This document shows, piece by piece, positions 59,265 to 64,000 of a stretch of DNA of 64,000 nucleotides. Below the pieces are notes generated by a model. It ran no database searches. It had not been told where the DNA came from and was given only the letters and a program-made list of their open reading frames with translations. Position numbers and translations under genes: made by a program. Location: NCBI GenBank assembly GCA_036250195.1, contig JAVHZZ010000003.1, forward strand, positions 59,623,289 through 59,687,288, given 5' to 3'. Each line of letters begins with the position of its first letter. Position 1 is the first letter of the stretch. The stretch comes from Mixophyes australis (taxonomy: Eukaryota; Chordata; Amphibia; Anura; Limnodynastidae).

Positions 59265-59798
59265 GAATTACGTTACTGGCAGGTATGCAACGCTTACGAT
59301 ATTCGGTTCCTCAACAAAGGGTGGATGGACGGACGCATCGTATAAAGCAGGAAAGAACGTAATACGTCTAATACCTGTGGTTCACTGTGTGTTGCGAAAC
59401 CGAATGTCCGTTGTTGCATAGACTGAAGGAACGCTAATTAGAATCTAGGGACAAGAAAGAAAAATGTTTCTTTTTATTGTCGTTTTAATGGTTTAAAGTG
59501 TATTGCATTGCTGTGCGTATGTGTACTTCCTGCTGTGCGTACGCAAACTTCCGGTAGATTTGCCACGTGGTTGAACAATTGTTTTGATAGTTATTATACA
59601 TGCATAGTATAATTACTTGTGAAAGCCTCTGAGACATTATTACTGTTGTTGGGAACTTTTGATTTTCTGTGCAGAAAAGGTGTATAGTGTGTGATGTTGT
59701 AACGTAGATACACTGTTTTATTGTTGAGGTGCTCAGTTGCTGTCTGACGAGGCGGATTGCCCAACTGAAGGACGTTATACAGGGCAGGTATACCGAAT

Positions 59799-59878
59799 GC
59801 GAAAACGAAGTTTTCGCAAAAGCGCTACCAATAGATCGCAAGGTTTGCTAATAATTAGTATTGGTAGGCAGTGCGATC
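59799..59878 (+). ncRNA. ERV2 leader RNA structures matching ERV1
   Basis: GCGAAAAC (59799-59806) pairs with GTTTTCGC (59810-59817) around the triloop GAA; ERV1 has CGT here with the same stem. CTACCAATA (59825-59833) pairs with TATTGGTAG (59859-59867), and GATCGCA (59834-59840) with TGCGATC (59872-59878), giving the same potential pseudoknot as in ERV1. Downstream, CTCGCC and GGCGAG (60061-60075) form another short hairpin, also present in shorter form in ERV1 (24773-24787). Confidence 0.5.
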
Positions 59879-60225
59879 CGGTCGCACCGTTAGTGCGAAT
59901 TGGTGAAGCAGCTAGGAGGAATTATACTGGAAAGGCAGGTTGATTGTATCGACTTTGCGCTCCCAGCGATAATAAACTCAGCAGATTTTTGTGGTTGAGC
60001 CAGGGTATCAAGGAGCTGATAGCCCTTGGGGCCCACAGTGATATTTCTGTATTAGGGACCCTCGCCAAGGGCGAGAAAAGCGAGTGAGCGCGGCTAAAGG
60101 AAATACGTTCACCGAGCATTATAGATCTCTAGCGGTGAGTATAGCAACAGAGTTGAAATTATTTAGTGGAAGGAACAGAGCATTGCGGTGTGTCTGTGTT
60201 CCGGGTAGAAAGTATATTGTGCAAC

Positions 60226-61932
60226 ATGGGTGCTAGGCATACGCTAGAGATTGCCAGTTTACTGCCTAAGGAAGGTCTTATTGAGTCAGCGAGGTTTCTC
60301 ATGTGTGCAAAATATGGTGCATACGCAACTGTGTATTGTGACACGTGGGTCGAAATGACCAAAGAATGTGATAGGCCTTTCCCAACAACAGGGAGTTTTA
60401 ATGCAGAGGTGCTAAATACCGTAAAAGATAAAGTACGGTTGATTAAGTCAACGAAAGTGAGAAATGCACATAATCATTGTTTAAAATCGTGGCAAATGGA
60501 AGGTAACACGTGGCAGAGCAGCGAACGCACAGTGGAAGTGAGTGTAAGGAAAAACACGTGTTCAGCGGAAGTAAGCGTACCGGAAACAAGCATTCCGGAA
60601 GTGTGCGTTGCAAAGCGTGGCGAACTGAGCGCAAACACGCCCCCGATAAATTCGGTCGGGGCGGGAAGTACAGCCAATACCAAAAATGTAAAAACTGTAA
60701 CTAGTAAGTTGTATGTTGTTTTAAGTAACGTTAAAGGTAATGTTTCAGGACAAAGAAGAGGAACGGTCCCACCAGCAGGGGCAGCTGCTGAAAGTGGTGA
60801 GAATAATGAAAAGGTTAACACAGGGGGAGACATCCATTGTACTGCAGCAGCAATTTCAGCAACTAGTTTCAGTGATTTGGTAGACTTACATCCAATCTGC
60901 ACAGCAGCAGTTCCCAATGGGAAAGCAGACAGGAATAGTGATGTTCCCTTAAAACATGTAGCAAAGCATGATCCATGCACTAGGTCTGAAACATTTTCAA
61001 TTTTGTCTGATTTCCCTGATCCTAGGAAAGATTTGACCAAATGTCAGCAGTTTATTAGATATTATGGTAATGTGTATGAGCCAACTAATAAAGATTGGCG
61101 AGTATTATTGAAGACCTGTCTTCCTCTCAATACTGATATACAAAAGTTCATTAATGATTGTATGTTGGAGGAGGATGAATCCTTAACTGAGGATGATAAT
61201 CAGGACAATATTAGACATATAATCACACAGTTGGCTATATATTTCCCAGTGATAGTGGACTGGAGTAAAATTTTTAGTATCCAGCAAAAAGATAGTGAAA
61301 ATGCAACAGACTACTTTTGCAGGGCTCTGATGGAGATGGTCAAATATACTGGGGTACCAGACATAAAAGATAATCCATATTACAGAGAGGTTGCTGTTAA
61401 AGTTCTAATGGATGGCCTCAGGGAAAACTTGAAAAGAAGGGTGCAAACTTCATTACCATACTGGAAAGGAACCACTGTAAGTGCTCTCAGGGAGTCAGCT
61501 ATAGAACATGATAAAAGTATAAATAAACAGAAAGAGACACTAAGTGATAGGGTAATGATAGTAAGTATCCCAGCACTAGAGGGACTGCACACACGACCAC
61601 CAGCATACAACCCACATAATAAGAAACATAGAAAAATCAGGTGTTTTAAGTGTAACGAAGAAGGCCATTTCGCAAGAGATTGTAAAAAAGAAGAGAAACA
61701 ACATGAGTTGAGAAAGTGTTTTAGATGCACTAAAATAGGACACCAAGCACAGGACTGTACAATGACAAGAGCGGAAGCAAAGGGACTTGGCCCATCTAAG
61801 GGGGAATCACATAGACACCCACAGAGACGGCGCACACAAGTCTCGGAGACTTCTCAACAGTTTCCTGTGCACCTCATAGCAGCCAATTCCTGGGGGAGAA
61901 ATATAGCCGACTCTAGAGTTAATCTGTGGTGA
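60226..61932 (+). CDS. gag: ERV2 gag polyprotein, intact, two zinc knuckles
   Basis: The 568-codon frame starts MGARHTLE at 60226; the open frame begins at 60166, but Gly-2 for myristoylation and alignment with ERV1 fix the start here. The N-terminal matrix-like part contains YATVYCDTWVEMTK. A variable low-complexity part follows (about residues 100-240, Thr/Val/Glu rich). The capsid region then includes DFPDPRKDLTKCQQFI and KDWRVLLKTCLP. The C-terminal nucleocapsid has two knuckles of the form C-x2-C-x4-H-x4-C at residues 473-486 and 498-511, set in basic sequence. The stop is TGA at 61930-61932, not the UAG of ERV1; a TAG is present a few codons earlier in another frame. No pol frame follows. 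Openness over 1.7 kb next to a wrecked pol is notable. Confidence 0.88.
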   Translation: MGARHTLEIASLLPKEGLIESARFLMCAKYGAYATVYCDTWVEMTKECDRPFPTTGSFNAEVLNTVKDKVRLIKSTKVRNAHNHCLKSWQMEGNTWQSSERTVEVSVRKNTCSAEVSVPETSIPEVCVAKRGELSANTPPINSVGAGSTANTKNVKTVTSKLYVVLSNVKGNVSGQRRGTVPPAGAAAESGENNEKVNTGGDIHCTAAAISATSFSDLVDLHPICTAAVPNGKADRNSDVPLKHVAKHDPCTRSETFSILSDFPDPRKDLTKCQQFIRYYGNVYEPTNKDWRVLLKTCLPLNTDIQKFINDCMLEEDESLTEDDNQDNIRHIITQLAIYFPVIVDWSKIFSIQQKDSENATDYFCRALMEMVKYTGVPDIKDNPYYREVAVKVLMDGLRENLKRRVQTSLPYWKGTTVSALRESAIEHDKSINKQKETLSDRVMIVSIPALEGLHTRPPAYNPHNKKHRKIRCFKCNEEGHFARDCKKEEKQHELRKCFRCTKIGHQAQDCTMTRAEAKGLGPSKGESHRHPQRRRTQVSETSQQFPVHLIAANSWGRNIADSRVNLW

Positions 61933-63120
61933 GCATTAAGGTGCAAAATGTAGAAAGAAACTTATTTTTTTAAAGTAATCTTTGTTGATTTTGTTTGTTC
62001 GTTTTATGTTGTCACATGTTTGTTTTCCTAAATCACTAGCCGACGGCAAAGAATAGAAATGTTTGTTTTGTTTGCTGTTTTAAGATAACTATCTTGTTTT
62101 TCTTTTCACAGATAAAGGGGACACAAAATAAGTATAGACAAGTGTTTAAAAGGGGTGAGATAGAGAAATAGAAGAATTACTCTTGAAAGACTAATTAACA
62201 ATAGACAATTGGAACACTCTTTTGTTTTAGGCTGCAGTGACTCATGATAATTTGTTTGGCTGAGAATCATTATCCAACAATGAAGTATGTACATACTTTG
62301 CTCCAAAATATCGTTTTATGTATTTCAGAGAAAAAATGAGTCACTAAGAGTACATTTTCACATTTCTCTATTATAAGTTAGAAAAGTCCGTTGAAAAGGT
62401 ATGTAGTCAATGAGATACCGAGTTCTTAATGAACAAATGACGGACGACACTGGATTGCACTGTTAAGAACCCCTAGTCAAGTATGGGGAGGGGTCATAGT
62501 TAGCAAATAGCTAAGGGGAACAGTGGAATGAATACAGCCATTTCCCCATAGAGTCAGAGTCCAATCCAGCTGTCATTTTGTTGTAAAAATCTCCCTTTCT
62601 ACATGTATGTTCGTATTCAAACCTTTGTATTCCCATCATTCATTGCTTTCCTATTTCTCTTTCTTTACACAAACGCTAGTCTCTCGCTCTCTCTCTCTCC
62701 CGCTCCCTCTCTCTCCCGATCTCTCTCTCTCTCTGCTCTGGTAGAGATAAAATCAGACAGTCTCAACAATGGGGCTAAAACATATTTTTATGTTTTTACA
62801 TAAGACAAATTCAGAGATACACACACTAGATTGACATAAGTTACAGAAACAGTCAGGGGTTTTGTTTTCATGTGTATAGAAACTGCTGATTTTTAAGCAG
62901 AAAGGTTCTGTTGTGGAAATACGATTCATGTTTTATAGATTGCATATCTGTTTTGTTTTTTGTTTTTTTTGTTGTTTTGGTTCGTGCCTCCTGTACAAAA
63001 ATGTGCCTTTTTATGGATGCACAAAGGGTGGAGACAGGGGATTGCTAGAGGATAGGCATACAGATATGCATCTCTGTGTAGAACATTGGAGTAGGATTTT
63101 TACCACAAGATACGACATAA
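61933..63120. other. ERV2 interior without recognisable protease or RT
   Basis: In ERV1 this place holds protease and RT, but here no RT motif is legible in any frame. AT-rich sequence and a (CT)n tract at 62681-62742 are seen. RT was probably deleted or replaced. Confidence 0.5.
62681..62742. repeat. (CT)n microsatellite
   Basis: CTCTCT runs interrupted by 'cccgctccc' and 'cccgat'. Confidence 0.9.
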
Positions 63121-64000
63121 TGTGAAACCCTAGAAAATGTAGAATTTTCATGTTTTATGATTTTCACTATTAGACAGGCATGTACTGGATACTGTTATAT
63201 TTGAAGAAAGTGTTATAGAAAGAGACCTCTTGGCCTTTCCCACTTAGTCAAGTAGCTGAATATGAGGTACTGAGAATGACATGTGAGTTGGCAGAGGGAA
63301 AATCGATTGATATACATTGGTCTTTAGCATTTTTCTAGTCTAGAGGGCGATGTTGAGGTGACTGAGAAATCGTTTTATAGCAATACCAGCACATGATTAG
63401 GACACTACATAGAGGACTTTATACAGGGACACAGTTACCAACGGAAGTAGCTGCTAGTAAGGTCCACACTTACACGCACAACCATACATGGCTGTCACAC
63501 CAGGGAGAACATAGCTGTCAAATAGACAGCAGGGTTTTATGTGACAGCTAACAAATCTATGTTTTGTTTTGTTCTTTGTTGTATTGTTTTAGTTTTAAAA
63601 AGGTGAACACACACACACATGCACGCATACACATATTGGTTAATATAGGAAGTTTTGAGTTACCCGAGGGATAAACTGTCTGGAAGGTGAGGAGTCTGGT
63701 GGACTCTGGAGAGATGGACAAGGTAGACCAATAGAGCCATCCCATATCCCTCCTGCTGATGGGTTTTCCTCCAGGTAAAACAAATACACGTCATCCAATT
63801 ACCACCATGCAGGATCCTCAAGTATACACAGGTGTACCAATGAAATATGTCTGGGTAGAGGTGTATTGAAATGTGTCTAATGTATTACTGTATCATACTC
63901 AAAGCTTTTGTTATTTAATGTGATAGTCCTAGAGTTATAATAGATGATAGGGGTATTCATGTTGTTGATAATAGATGTATAATGTATGAGTAGTGGTAAC
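63121..64000 (+). pseudogene. pol: ERV2 pol remnant: RNase H and integrase, decayed, cut by window end
   Basis: Nucleotide blocks align in order with ERV1. 'ctagaaaatgtagaatttt' (63128) matches the RNase H start. 'gagttggcagagggaaaatc' (63285) matches 28577. 'cacagttacca' (63430) matches 28736. 'ctctggagagatggacaagg' (63705) matches 28990. 'gagccatcccatatccctcc' (63734) matches 29206, and 'gatgataggggtattcatg' (63941) matches the integrase second-Asp region at 29428. Gaps between blocks are shorter than in ERV1, and stops occur in all frames. The integrase zinc domain between 63730 and 63735 is deleted. No protein can be made. Confidence 0.8.

Noticed and set aside
61930..62110. Possible intron after the ERV2 gag stop ('tggtgagc ... 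ttcttttcacag')
   Set aside because: Donor- and acceptor-like strings exist, but no coding exon follows and no pol frame is present.

Overview
The window looks like intergenic nuclear DNA of an amphibian, most likely a frog. This rests on the repeat content: a CR1 LINE whose 3' tail ends in ACATAG-type repeats, many hAT, Tc1 and Harbinger DNA transposons and palindromic MITEs, a degraded L1/Tx1-like LINE, and gamma/epsilon-like endogenous retroviruses with proline-tRNA-type primer sites. The species cannot be named from the sequence alone. I found no convincing host exon, tRNA, rRNA or CRISPR array; every substantial coding region belongs to a mobile element.

Layout. 1-4800: non-coding DNA with a small minisatellite, a dispersed repeat and a chain of three MITEs at one reused 8-bp target (3298-4063). 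4811-7964: a Tc1/mariner relic split by a hAT-type element (4934-7302) that carries a G-rich minisatellite. 8343-12351: a hAT-type element with perfect 8-bp target duplication holding a nested CR1 LINE on the minus strand (ORF1 esterase, ORF2 endonuclease-RT). 17196-21724: a 4.5-kb hAT transposon with a largely open transposase; a short relative lies at 34147-34736. 23129-32808: a complete endogenous retrovirus (ERV1) with two near-identical LTRs, broken gag, pro and pol, and an open env. 32809-48070: mostly unrecognised non-coding DNA with MITEs, a Harbinger relic and LINE fossils. 48400-58297: a roughly 9-kb satellite of 43/47-bp units with higher-order structure, invaded near its left end by two small transposons. 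58301-64000: a second, related retrovirus (ERV2) entering directly at the satellite's right edge. Its gag is intact and its pol is decayed; it runs off the window.

How the genes work together. In ERV1 the order is LTR, PBS, leader, gag, UAG, pro-RT-RNase H-IN, env, LTR, as in retroviruses that make Gag-Pol by stop-codon readthrough. ERV1 has open env but broken gag and pol; ERV2 has open gag but ruined pol, so in this window the open genes are split between two loci. Their leaders share predicted RNA structures, a hairpin with a variable loop and a potential pseudoknot, while the surrounding sequence diverges. The transposons give a readable nesting order, because many keep exact target-site duplications.
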